Assembly: GCA_963920705.1 (NCBI GenBank)
Contig: OY987225.1
Location: forward strand, 6,455,372 to 6,519,371
Reading direction: 5' to 3'
DNA from: Odiellus spinosus
Taxonomy: Eukaryota > Arthropoda > Arachnida > Opiliones > Phalangiidae
DNA length: 64,000 bases
Made by a program: the position numbers and the translations under genes. Shown here in pieces: positions 29,010-38,427 of the stretch. The stretch's first letter is position 1; every line of letters starts with the position of its first letter. The notes under the pieces are model-generated. The model was not told the DNA's origin and searched no databases. It saw only the letters and a program-made list of their open reading frames with translations.

Positions 29010-29205
29010 CAGTAATTATAATTTAAATGAGTTAAAGAAGGGATCCAATAACCTCATTCTGAGGGCTAAACCTCCTTAGAGGAAAACAATCTCCGAACAT
29101 TAGCGAAAAATAAAACCATTGTTAAGCTAAACCATATTAGGCTGAACAATAGAATCTTCTGACATCTAAATTAATAATTATTTATATTGCATAATTCCGC
29201 ATCGA

Positions 29206-29223
29206 GCCCCTGTTCGGGCGCCA
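29206..29223 (-). promoter_or_regulatory. retrotransposon primer-binding site (tRNA-Lys type)
   Basis: The minus strand reads TGGCGCCCGAACAGGGGC, matching the 3' end complement of tRNA-Lys used by many retroelements and lentiviruses (one mismatch to the common GGGAC form). It sits 5 nt inside the LTR end (29229), as expected for minus-strand priming. Confidence 0.85.
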
Positions 29224-29228
29224 AAAAT

Positions 29229-29768
29229 TGTAACCGGTGTAACAGGTTTTCACTCAGGACCTTATTATTCCCACTTCAGGGACGCCTACTAATGAGTTTT
29301 GATTCCCTGTTACAATTTGTGATTATCTTTCAAGGCCTACCTTATTGCGATCTTTGATTATTAATAAATTAATCAATTAAGGAATTCCCTTTGGGAAAGG
29401 CAATTCGTTTCACTTAGTAAGTTAGTATATCAGTTTCTTGAAACCTAGGTTTACCTTTTTATTCGCCATGTGGTATCCCCTTTCTCTTGCGTTTCTTATT
29501 GATTTCCTACTACCAATTTATTTGTCGTTTTTCTTTCTTTTTGCTCTTATCCTTGTTTTATTTCTTTTTACTTTTCTATACAACACTGCCATTCATTGAG
29601 GGCTTCTAACAAAAATGAACTTGACGGTAATAAAACCGAGGAGGAACTAAACCTCTTGAAAACGAAAAAAGAATTATTATTTTTTTGTAAGGGAGGAAAA
29701 GCGCAAGGGTCTACTAAGCCCGAAAGTTTTTTGGCGGGCTTTTCGAACTGTTGCCCCCCCCCGTTGCA
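29229..29768 (-). repeat. LTR, 540 bp, shared between element A (3' LTR) and element B (5' LTR)
   Basis: On the minus strand it begins TGCAACGGGGG at 29768 and ends CGGTTACA at 29229, giving TG...CA. A polypurine tract (29792-29769) precedes it, as for a 3' LTR of element A; a primer-binding site follows it, as for a 5' LTR of element B. One LTR thus serves two internal regions, a tandem arrangement usually made by LTR-LTR recombination. Its first 177 bp match the truncated LTR at 37598-37787. Confidence 0.8.
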
Positions 29769-29792
29769 CTCTCCCACCCTTTTTTTTTTTTT
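29769..29792 (-). other. polypurine tract of element A
   Basis: The minus strand reads an A-rich then G-rich purine stretch ending GGGTGGGAGAG directly before the LTR start TGCAACGG. This is the plus-strand priming site of an LTR retrotransposon. Confidence 0.75.
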
Positions 29793-29854
29793 CAAAATAT
29801 AGTTAGAAAATTTGATAATTTTTTTTTTCGAAAGTTTTCCAATTTATTTGAAAG

Positions 29855-31638
29855 TTAGTCCTTTCCTCTTCTGATTCTTTTTTGGTAGCGCTCTCGGTCA
29901 CGGTATTCAAATCGCGAGGGGCAAAAGACAGGATAATGGAGTCCTTTGCGCTGGCAGGCGACACAGGTAAAATTTCTTCTAGGTGGAACGATCACCGGCC
30001 ATCCTTGATCATCTATAGGGTAGAGAGATGAAACTTGTTGCATCGACATCCCTATCCAGGCCACTGGAATCTTTTCCCTACCGAAGGGGGGCTTGGCAAA
30101 GCTTTTCGGTAAATTTTCTTTTCGTCGTCTGATAGTATCCATCTTCGCGCGGGGTGTACCGGTAGATATCCATAAGCTTGATGGGATAAGGAGCGGAATC
30201 TCTCTTTATCGGTATCCAGAATTCTTCGTCCGGTTATTGGGGAAATCTTTAAGTCTTGTTGTTTCTTTTCTTTTTCTTTCTCGAGGATCCATCTTTTGGT
30301 GAAGGCAAACTGATTTGAAAAGTGTTCATAGTGCATGTCGGGAGTTTTTTCTCTCGGAGTATTTTTTTCTCTGATGCGTTTTGTGGTGGAGAGTTTATAA
30401 ATTCCTCGGTCGCTAGGTGTAATAATTCTCCTAACTGGAAAGAAGTAGTCTTCTCTTCGGAATCACTCAATGTGTCAGTATCGTTTAATATAAGCACATC
30501 TCGATCTTTCAAGTTATCCCCGTGGAGTTGAATTTTTAAATTTTTTCTCTTTGTTTTTCTTTCGTCTTCTTTTTCCTGTGCCTTCTTCATCTTATCGCGT
30601 AAGCCGATCCATTGCTCGACTCTACTTCTAGCTTCCTCTTTTTTCTTCAATTTTTCTCTCTTGTCTGTTTCGTGTTTCTTATTTGGTAATTCCCCAGTCT
30701 CCGGATCAGGTTGAGGGTCCAGGCTTCTCATGAATTTTATATTGTTTCTTCTTTGGATCTGAGCTTCTTCCAATTCTTCCTGAGCCCTTCTTTCTGTTTC
30801 TCTGATCTTTTTCTCTTCCCTTCTCGGTCTTCGTTCTTCCTCTAGATTCCATACTTCTGCCTGCTCTTTTTCAATTCGAGCCCTTCGTTTCTCCATATCC
30901 CTCTTATAATGTTCTTGTAACAACTTTTTTCTCGCGTCTTTCTGATCTTCTTCTTTCTTCCATATTCTAAGCCTCTCCTTCTCTTCTTCTTGTCTCTCTT
31001 TCGCGATTCTTTCTTTTTCCAGTTTCAGTTCTCTCGCTCTTTTTCTCCTATTTTGGGAATTTTTCTATGTATTTTCTTAAATTGTCTGCCTCCATTCGTT
31101 CTCTGTTGACCTTATGTGTTTCTTCTGAACTTTTATCTTCCACTTTATACCTTTTTTCTTTTTGGTTTAGTTTCCCTTTTTTGGATTCCACCGCTTTCGG
31201 TTTTCCTTCCTCGATTTCTTCCTCATCTTGTCGTCTTTGGGTGGGGGAGGCCTTTTTCATAATCCAGTTGGTTTCACTCGGTTTTTCTTTTTCCTGTATT
31301 TCAAGGGTTTGGTCGCGTTTTCCCACTGTTCCACAGAGGAGTACGTTTGAGGCAACTAGATTCGTAGGTATTCTTCGGTACTTGACGATTGAATTTTCAG
31401 TTGAGTCAATTTTCAAAGAAGTGTTGCGTTTTGAGCTTTTATTTTGTTTATTTTGAAATAGTCTCTTTTTCTTGATGTTAAAGATCTTGCGTTCTTCTTT
31501 TGAACTGATTGTATAGTCTGGGAGGACCGTTGACCATTTTTCGAAAGGAAGTTCGCTGATATTATCGAAATATACTGTCTGCCCATTCAAAGTTGCTCCT
31601 AAACATTTTCGATCCAGAATCCAAAGTTTTTTCTCCAA
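29855..31638 (-). pseudogene. third ORF of the MBD-tailed Gypsy (ORF3), about 590 codons, three frame changes
   Basis: Starting near 31638 (KKLWILDRKCLGATLNG), the reading moves frame near 31055, 30285 and 30095 and ends at 29855. The middle is a long, highly charged coiled-coil stretch (EKERIAKERQEEEKERLRIW and onward). The C-terminus has a compact domain: YGYLPVHPARRW, then NFTCVACQRKGLHYPVFC with a C-x2-C-x5-H-x4-C zinc-knuckle-like spacing. It lies between pol and the polypurine tract, the place of env or accessory genes, but there is no signal peptide or membrane anchor. A nucleic-acid-binding accessory protein is more likely. The frame changes fall in simple-sequence stretches, so some may be assembly errors. 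Confidence 0.5.
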
Positions 31639-31934
31639 AAGATTTGTCTAAAGCTCTCGTTCGGTTTGTCGCGAGATAATTCAAATAAATTTGTATTCGT
31701 TCATCATAGTCGTAAATCTTGATCTCGGGTAGGTTTTTTTTTTATTAGCGTCCGTTCCCGCGTGTATTTCTTTTGAAATGGTGGTAAGAAGGTGTATTAT
31801 AGTTTTCTTTTGTACTTCCATGAGATTTTCCGGGGTTTCAGTTTCTTCGACCCAGTTCTCTTGGCCGGTCGGAGACTTGTTCTTTGAGCAGTCCGGTTTT
31901 GTATCCTGGTAAGAAAAATAATTAATAAGAGTTT

Positions 31935-34900
31935 TCAGGTTCGTCTTATTCTGGCAACACGAATTCTTTCCCTGGGAGGTTTGGCAATTGGGTGTCGGTC
32001 AAAATCACCTACTACCAGATCTTTTATATTTTTGGATCTTAAATAAGCCTCCAATTCCCTTGGGGAACGTAACCGTTTGGGTTTTGGCCCTGGAGGAAAA
32101 TAATATACATCAAAAGAAACACCTTTCGGTCTAACGGTATGCCTATAACATATTTCCCTAAACCATCCTTTTTTAAAAGGTTTCTCATAATTTGTGGGAA
32201 TTTCATCCCTAAGAGAAGGGGATTCCCCACTAGGGGAAGAGGAATCGCTTTCCGCGTCATAATTGAGTGGTGGATGTTCCTGAATTTCCTCTTCATCATC
32301 TCTTTGATCTTCCCCTTCTGATCCCTCTTCTCTGTGTGTTTTTCTCTTTGGAACGCCTGTTGAATCTGACTTAGGTGATCCTTTTCTTTTGTATTTAGTA
32401 AGTCGTCCTGCATTTCGTTTTAGGATCTCTCGTCCTTTCTCTATGAGAGCTGCATCGTATACTGAGGAGCTCGAGGATTTTTCCTTCCTTCGTTTTAGGT
32501 CGGGTTTATCTGAAGGACTAGAGGAAGCATCTCTCTTATTTCTCGTTATCTCAGGAATAGATGTAGGAGGTTGAACGTCAATGCTGGTATTGTCTGCCTT
32601 CAGACCCTCTTTCGGGTCATCCTCTTTTGACTTTTTCCTTTGAGGTTTTCCGGAAGATGAGGATGAAGAACTAAGGGCGTGAACGGGTCTTTTTGTTTTA
32701 ACTCGTTCTTCTTCCCTGGCTTTTAATTCTCCTTGAGAGAAGGTTTCTAAAAGGAACCTTGTTTTGTCCTTTTCCTCTTGATTGATGCCCTTCGATTTTT
32801 TCTTAGTTGGTTTTCCGGAATAGGACGATCTTGACCCATGGACTGGTCTCTTCTGATTTTCCCTTCCTTCTTCGGGGACTATTTCTTCCTGAGAGGAACT
32901 TTCTAAAGGGAATCTTTTTTCCCAGTCTTTCTCAGAGTGAATAGGGCTTAATTCGGGCAATGGTTCCTCCACTTCGTATCTCCTCTTCGGAGTGGTTTCC
33001 TCAAGATTAGGCTCTGGTCTCAAGTTTCTTCTTAATTGCTCCGAATCCGTTTCAGGAATAATTTCAGGATGTGAGTCTTGTTCTCTTCCGGATCCTCCTA
33101 CTCTTGGTTCCCCACTTGATTCTGGAGCTAATACTCTCTCTTCTCGTGGGAGAACTTCCGCATCTCGGGACTCGGGTCTTTGGGGAGGTTGATCTTCCCC
33201 AAGGGGAACTTCCTTGGTATGATATAACTTTAGTTGATCAATGTTATTCGCTCCAATATTTTGCTTAGTGATGACATCTTCCAGAATATAGACCAAGGGA
33301 CTTCTTTTTTCTATGATTTTGTATGGACCAGACCACTTAGGACTCAATTTCGCCATCTGTCCTTCAGCTCTTGATAGAGGGTGCGTTAATCTCCACACTA
33401 ACATTCCGACTTCAAATTCTAAGTTTTCTCGCCGTAGGTCGTAGTATTTCATCTGCTTTTCTTGAGCCAGTCTGGAGAATTCTTTGGCTAGAGCCCATTG
33501 TCTTTTTAATTCCTTTATAGTGGAACTCCTGTCCTCCAGTTCTTCAACTGGCATTCCTATTTCCAGATCCCAGGGTAATTGCGGTTCTCGACCCATGTTC
33601 AAATAGAATGGAGATCTTTTTGTCGTGTCATGTGGTGCTGAATTTATCGCGAAGGCTAGAGCATTTAGAGTTTCATCCCATGTTCGGTGATTGTTTCCAA
33701 CATAAATGGAAATCGTTTCTCCTAAAACTCTATTTACTCTTTCTGTTAAGTCTGATTGGGGATGATACGGAGTTGTGTGAACGGGACTTATTCGGAAGAG
33801 CTTGCAGGTATCTCTCCACAATGTCGATACGAACTGAGTCCTTCTATCGCTCAAAATTTGCTTTGGCGCTCCCCATCTGCAGACGACGTTCTTTAGGGCC
33901 TTGGCGCACGTTTCCGCAGATATATTTCTGATTGGAATAAGTTCGACGTATTTTGTCATATAATCCGTAAAGACTAGAAGATATTTATAACCTCTTCGGC
34001 TTCTAGGGAAGGGACCCATAATGTCCGTTCCGCTCTTATCCCACGGTGAGATTGCTTCGGTGGATATCATTAATCCAGGCCTTCTTCGATTACTGATTTT
34101 GTATTGTTGACAGAGTACACACTCACGGATATACGTTCGAATGTCTCTTATTGCCGGCCACCAGAATCTATGTCCAACTCTTTCTATCGTCTTATCCCTT
34201 CCTCGGTGCGCTGCTAAGGGATGGTCATGTAGCAGTCGAAGAACTTCTCGACGCAATATCGTTGGTAAGAAAATTCTGGATGGTCTCGCTTCGGTGGCTT
34301 TTCTATAGATTAATTGATTTTTCATTTCGAACTTGGGGTGTGGAGGAGGATTTTCTTGATCAAAGTGGTTTCTTAACTCTTCCATAGCCGGATCTTCTCT
34401 TTGAGCGGTGATTATCTCATCTCGGTCAAAGATATGGTAATTTGCATGCGGATATGAAGGTATAACATGGGCTACTATCGATCTGTCGGTCCCTTCACTG
34501 GATGATTCCGATAAATTTCTTAATTCTTCCGATTCTAGTTCGGACGATGAACTTGGAAACTTCGTCATGGCTAATAATCCTAGAGGAGCTCTGGATAGGG
34601 CATCGGCGACCACGTTTTCAACTCCTTTCTTGTGTTGTACTCTGAAGTCAAAAGTTTGAAGGTACATTGCCCACCGTACGAGTCGCGAGTTTGGTTCTTT
34701 CATGCCGAAGAGCCAAGTCAAGGCCTTGTGATCGGTGACAACAGTAAATGGACGACTTTCCAGATAAGGCCGGAAATGACTTACGGCCCAATATATGGCT
34801 AAACATTCCTTTTCAGAGGTGGAATATTTTGGCTCGACGTTTCTCAAGCTCCTACTGGCGTAAGCTATTGGGACTTCCACTCCGTCCTGGATTTGAGTTA

Positions 34901-36464
34901 GGAAAGCACCCAGTCCTGAATCGGATGCATCAGTTGTCAGAATACAAGGAAGTTCGGGTTTGTAAGCGGCTAATGGTGGAGCTGAACTGATGGCTTCTTT
35001 CAGTTTCTGAAAAGATTCTTCCTGTTCTTTTCCCCATGAGAAGGGTACTCCTTTTTTCTTTAATTTATTTATCGGGGCAGCTATCGTTGAAAAGTTAGGA
35101 ATGAATCTATGATGCCATCCTGCCATTCCCAAAAATCGTTGAACTTGTTTGAGGTTCTTTGGTGTTGGGAAATTCTTGATCGCTTCTACTTTCGACAGAT
35201 CTATGTGGATACCTGTTTCGCTTACTACGTGTCCGAGTACAGTAGCTTCTGATTGAGCGAAACGACATTTCTTTAGTTGTAGGGTTAGTCCCGCATTTTG
35301 TAGGCGATGCATCACATATTCTAGGGCGTTTTTATGATCTTCCCAGGTCTTGGAGGGAATTAAGATGTCATCCAAGTACACCACTATAGAGAAAGGTTCT
35401 CCATCTCTAAATATTTCGTCCATAAGCCTTTGAAAGGTTGACGGAGCCCCTGTCAAACCGAACGGAAGAACGTTGAATTCATACTTCCCAGCGTGGGAAA
35501 TGAAGGCTGTCTTCGGTGCACAGTCTGGACACATTTCCACTTGCCAGTATCCACTTTTTAAATCGAGTGCAGTAATATACTTTGGTTTTCCCAACTTATT
35601 TAATGTCTCTTCAATCCAGGGTATTGGGTAGGGATCTTTTTCTGTTACTTTATTTACTCCTCTTAAATCCACACAGAATCTAGTTTTGGTCTTTCCAGTG
35701 CCGGATCCATCATCTTTCTCTACTATAACAATTGGAGATGCCCACGGAGAGGTTGAAGGTCTAATTATTCCGTCCTTTAACATTTCGGAAATGTGTTGTT
35801 CAATAATTTCCTTCTTCCGATCACTGACTCGATACGGCATCTTGTTTATTGGCTTGGCGTTTCCGGTATGGACTTCATGAACTACTAAGTTAGTTCTTCC
35901 CAATTTATCGCTAAACAAATCTGGGAAACGGAGGAGCAATTCCTGTAACTCCTTCTTATATCTCATTGGAAGTTTAGTTCTATCAATCGCTTCATTGACG
36001 TTTTGAGGGGAAGGTGGGCCTTTATCTTTTTGGAGGTCTTGAAATTTCAAAGTAGCTCCGTTGATGTGACAAGATTTGTCCTTAAAATTCATAATTACCT
36101 TCCAATCTTCTAGAAAGTCTTGTCCTAGGATAGCATCGCAGAGTAAAGATGGGACTATGTGGAACTCTTGAGTGAATTTTTTTGAGTTACCATTTTCGAA
36201 TTTTATCTCGAAATCCAGTTTAATAGATCCTTTCGTAAAAGTGTAGTGACCATCTCCCATTACAATGCATTCCGTCACTTTCTCATTGGGAGCAAAAGTT
36301 TCTTCTTCGCCTCGTTTTTTCTTTATTTCTCTCCATTGTTCAATACTGATCATTGAAACTTCCGCTCCGTTGTCTAATCGGGTAGGTATTGTTCCATGTT
36401 CGAAAACAACGGAAATGATATGAGGGAGTCTGTAATATCTCCTCCTTCGTTTAATTAATCCCAA
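31935..36464 (-). CDS. pol: Ty3/Gypsy Pol polyprotein with C-terminal MBD domain, intact 1509 codons
   Basis: Domains in order: retropepsin-like protease (about residue 31, LDNGAEV, with Asn in place of the usual Ser/Thr); reverse transcriptase (YLDD near 363); RNase H (TTDASDSGLGAF near 510); integrase zinc domain (H-x-H...C-x2-C, 745-790), catalytic core with D in SGTDIMGPF (about 811), D in LSDRRTQF (about 873) and E in LTERVNR (about 907); a GPY/F module (KWSGPYKIIE, about 1045); a 340-residue charged Ser/Glu/Lys linker; and an MBD/TAM-like domain at about 1425-1482 (GWFREICYRHTVRPKG, DVYYFPPGPKPKRLRSPREL). The frame begins as TTG and is -1 relative to gag, extending upstream over the gag end, so Pol is probably made by -1 frameshifting. 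No stop interrupts 4.5 kb, implying recent activity. Confidence 0.9.
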   Translation of the reverse strand: MGLIKRRRRYYRLPHIISVVFEHGTIPTRLDNGAEVSMISIEQWREIKKKRGEEETFAPNEKVTECIVMGDGHYTFTKGSIKLDFEIKFENGNSKKFTQEFHIVPSLLCDAILGQDFLEDWKVIMNFKDKSCHINGATLKFQDLQKDKGPPSPQNVNEAIDRTKLPMRYKKELQELLLRFPDLFSDKLGRTNLVVHEVHTGNAKPINKMPYRVSDRKKEIIEQHISEMLKDGIIRPSTSPWASPIVIVEKDDGSGTGKTKTRFCVDLRGVNKVTEKDPYPIPWIEETLNKLGKPKYITALDLKSGYWQVEMCPDCAPKTAFISHAGKYEFNVLPFGLTGAPSTFQRLMDEIFRDGEPFSIVVYLDDILIPSKTWEDHKNALEYVMHRLQNAGLTLQLKKCRFAQSEATVLGHVVSETGIHIDLSKVEAIKNFPTPKNLKQVQRFLGMAGWHHRFIPNFSTIAAPINKLKKKGVPFSWGKEQEESFQKLKEAISSAPPLAAYKPELPCILTTDASDSGLGAFLTQIQDGVEVPIAYASRSLRNVEPKYSTSEKECLAIYWAVSHFRPYLESRPFTVVTDHKALTWLFGMKEPNSRLVRWAMYLQTFDFRVQHKKGVENVVADALSRAPLGLLAMTKFPSSSSELESEELRNLSESSSEGTDRSIVAHVIPSYPHANYHIFDRDEIITAQREDPAMEELRNHFDQENPPPHPKFEMKNQLIYRKATEARPSRIFLPTILRREVLRLLHDHPLAAHRGRDKTIERVGHRFWWPAIRDIRTYIRECVLCQQYKISNRRRPGLMISTEAISPWDKSGTDIMGPFPRSRRGYKYLLVFTDYMTKYVELIPIRNISAETCAKALKNVVCRWGAPKQILSDRRTQFVSTLWRDTCKLFRISPVHTTPYHPQSDLTERVNRVLGETISIYVGNNHRTWDETLNALAFAINSAPHDTTKRSPFYLNMGREPQLPWDLEIGMPVEELEDRSSTIKELKRQWALAKEFSRLAQEKQMKYYDLRRENLEFEVGMLVWRLTHPLSRAEGQMAKLSPKWSGPYKIIEKRSPLVYILEDVITKQNIGANNIDQLKLYHTKEVPLGEDQPPQRPESRDAEVLPREERVLAPESSGEPRVGGSGREQDSHPEIIPETDSEQLRRNLRPEPNLEETTPKRRYEVEEPLPELSPIHSEKDWEKRFPLESSSQEEIVPEEGRENQKRPVHGSRSSYSGKPTKKKSKGINQEEKDKTRFLLETFSQGELKAREEERVKTKRPVHALSSSSSSSGKPQRKKSKEDDPKEGLKADNTSIDVQPPTSIPEITRNKRDASSSPSDKPDLKRRKEKSSSSSVYDAALIEKGREILKRNAGRLTKYKRKGSPKSDSTGVPKRKTHREEGSEGEDQRDDEEEIQEHPPLNYDAESDSSSPSGESPSLRDEIPTNYEKPFKKGWFREICYRHTVRPKGVSFDVYYFPPGPKPKRLRSPRELEAYLRSKNIKDLVVGDFDRHPIAKPPRERIRVARIRRT
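32019..32192 (-). other. MBD (methyl-CpG-binding type) domain at the Pol C-terminus
   Basis: Residues about 1425-1482 of Pol show the family hallmarks: G-W-x-R-E at the start, a basic loop, D-V-Y-Y as the central strand, P-x-G-K-x-(L)-R-S, and E-L-x-x-Y-L at the helix. MBD2/MECP2-type domains use Arg and Tyr/Asp residues in these same blocks to read methylated CpG. The arginine positions RE, R-H-T and RLRS are present. The second, diverged element at 12895-13033 keeps the same blocks. In chromoviruses this position carries a chromodomain that guides integration; an MBD here would by analogy guide insertion to methylated DNA. Confidence 0.75.
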
Positions 36465-36508
36465 CCTAAGGGGAGGAGGTGATTCGGTTGAATCGGAACT
36501 GTTTGGAC

Positions 36509-37597
36509 TTATTGAGTGGTGGCGGGAGGCTGGGCGTTTGTAACTCTGCCTCCCGCTCCGGCGTTTCCCTGGTTCTGATTTCTGAAAATTCGTGGGGAAG
36601 GACAGTTCCTGGCCAAATTTCCGATTCCGTTACAGTTAAAACACATGATTTCATTTCTGGAATTACTGGAGGGCTGAAAAGTTCTTGTGGTATTTCCCCG
36701 GGGACTTTGGTATCGAGTTCCCGTTGGGGGAAGCGCTCTTGGTCTTGCGTTATTTGAACTGGAATTTTGCTGTCTTCGGTTTCTATCGTAACCTCTCCCT
36801 CTTTGTTGACTTGGATTGTTAGCTCGGCGAGGGTATCCTGTTGAGGGACCCGAATGAAAATGAGAACAGGTTACATTTGGCTGTTGTGTATATTGGGGAG
36901 CCATGCCTGGAAATGCCCATGGCAAATACATAAAAGGACTTATTGGTGCGGGATATGGGTCGTTCTCTGACTCATTCCCGCTAGGGAAAGTCTGGTAATG
37001 GGACCAGGCTACTCCATAGGGGCTCATTGGACTGATTCCACTCGGTAGTTGAGGTCTAACTGGTGGAGACGGTGTTGTAGATGTTCCTGCCGTTGTTACA
37101 TCTGTAGCTATTGGGACCAAGGATCCCGGTGTCGATGTTGAGACACTAATAGGTATTGAGGTTTTGGCTGATGTTGTTTTTGGAGTTTCTCTCTGAAATG
37201 TCGGCAGAAGTGTTTTCATTTTTCTCCTTCTTTGTTGGAAAAAGTCCGAGTGTTTGTTCAATTCTTAAGGAATGATGATGTAACTCAAACTGATTTAGCT
37301 TCCATGAAGACCATTTCTGTCCTTAGGTTTCTTTTGAGAGTGGCAATCAATTCGGCTTCGGAAATTGGAGGATTTAAATCTTGATTAACTCGAGCAAAAT
37401 GACCAAAAAATTCATCTACAGATTCTTTTGGTCACTGTTTTTTGTTCATTAATTCAGCTCTCGCTTGAGCTTCAGCTTTTTCTACTCGGTAATGTATCCG
37501 CATTTTGGCTTTAAATTCATCCCAGGTGAGTCCGTCGGGATGTGATCTGAACCAGTACTTTGCATGCGATCTCATTAATAGAGGCATCATCTCCATT
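36509..37597 (-). pseudogene. gag: Gag (capsid and nucleocapsid part) of element A, 5'-truncated
   Basis: From 37597 the minus strand reads a capsid-type segment (MRSHAKYWFRSH, LTWDEFKAKMRIHYRVEKAE, then FFGHFARVNQDL) interrupted by stops near 37435 and 37300 and a frame change near 37265. The following 250-codon frame (37261-36509) is a Pro/Thr/Ser-rich linker and then a CCHC zinc knuckle, CFNCNGIGNLARNC (C-x2-C-x4-L-x2..C; the usual His reads Leu/Ala here, so the knuckle is altered). The N-terminus of Gag, leader and primer site have been deleted: LTR sequence abuts the capsid region directly at 37598. Confidence 0.65.
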
Positions 37598-37787
37598 TTC
37601 ATTGAGGGCTTCTAACAAAAATGAACTTGACGGTAATAAAACCGAGGAAGAACTGATCCTCTTGAAAACGAAAAAAGAATTATTATTTTTTGTAAGGGAG
37701 GAAAAGCGCAAGGGGGCGCCACCAGGTCTACTAAGCCCGAAAGTTTTTTGGCGGGCTTTTCGAACTGTTGCCCCCCCCCCCGTTGCA
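37598..37787 (-). repeat. truncated 5' LTR of element A (190 bp)
   Basis: It matches the first part of the 540-bp LTR at 29592-29768 apart from a 10-13 bp indel in a GGGCGCCACCAG stretch and a few substitutions. It begins (minus strand) TGCAACGGGG at 37787. The remaining about 360 bp of LTR, the primer site and the Gag start are missing, joined at a short shared CAATG. With such a deletion the copy cannot be transcribed and primed normally. Confidence 0.8.
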
Positions 37788-38382
37788 AGTATTTAATAAA
37801 TTCTTTGATCTGTGTAATGTGAAAAACTGCACTGATGGTATATACCAAAGAAATGATGATAAAAAACCCTACACCAGTGTCAATGACGAAAGACTTAATG
37901 TATGTTTCTTTTCCGTTGATTTTCTATGGTTCTATATTTATTTTTGTTTTTACTATGATTTAGTGGCTGGAATTTGATTTTATTAACTATTTGGAAGACT
38001 GGTAAAACCAAGTTAGGAACCGACCAGGAAAGTTCACAAAATCAGAAAGAGATAGCATGCTTCTCAGCAGAGAAACTATTGAGGGTTTAAAGATAACGGG
38101 TAAATATAAGTTTTTTAAACAACTGAACCAATATTAATTACTAATTTTTTCTTAGCACTATCAACTGTAAACATTGTGAAATTTTTACTAAATAAAGGGG
38201 CAAAGTTCGTGTTAACGCAACATCTTAATCAAGATGTACTAGAACAGTTATTTGGAAGGCATCGTGCTGCAGGGGGGCGGAACTCTAACCCAACAGTATG
38301 GCACTATGGAGCCAACAAAGATAGTTTCCGCTCACTCAAGGGATTAGTATTAGAAGCGATTGGTGGAAATACCAAAAAATAA
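37788..38382 (+). pseudogene. P-element-type transposase, three C-terminal exons
   Basis: Exon a (37788-37899) reads FFDLCNV and KPYTSVNDERL, ending before GTATGT. Exon b (37964-38099) follows a GATTTAG acceptor and reads FTKSERDSMLLSRETIEGL before GTAAAT; a TAG interrupts it early. Exon c (38156-38382) follows TTCTTAG and reads FVLTQHLNQDVLEQLFGRHR, GGRNSNPTVWHYG and a natural stop. The blocks FD-x-(L/M)N, LS-x-(E/Q)T-x2-GL, and LNQD-x-LE-x-(F/L)FG-x-(I/H)R..GG..NPT are typical of P-element/THAP9 transposases. The N-terminal THAP and catalytic parts are missing; the left side is cut by the Gypsy LTR. Confidence 0.65.
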
Positions 38383-38427
38383 ATACAATGTAAAGATAAA
38401 CCATTATCACAATTTATATCACAAACT

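Noticed and set aside
29585..29768. A SINE or MITE repeated at 29.6 and 37.6 kb
   Set aside because: The repeated segment is the first part of an LTR: it starts TG, is preceded by a polypurine tract and the full copy ends CA next to a primer site.
32139..36757. Plus-strand ORFs of 60-107 codons opposite pol
   Set aside because: Antisense shadows of the pol and gag coding strand; no independent features.
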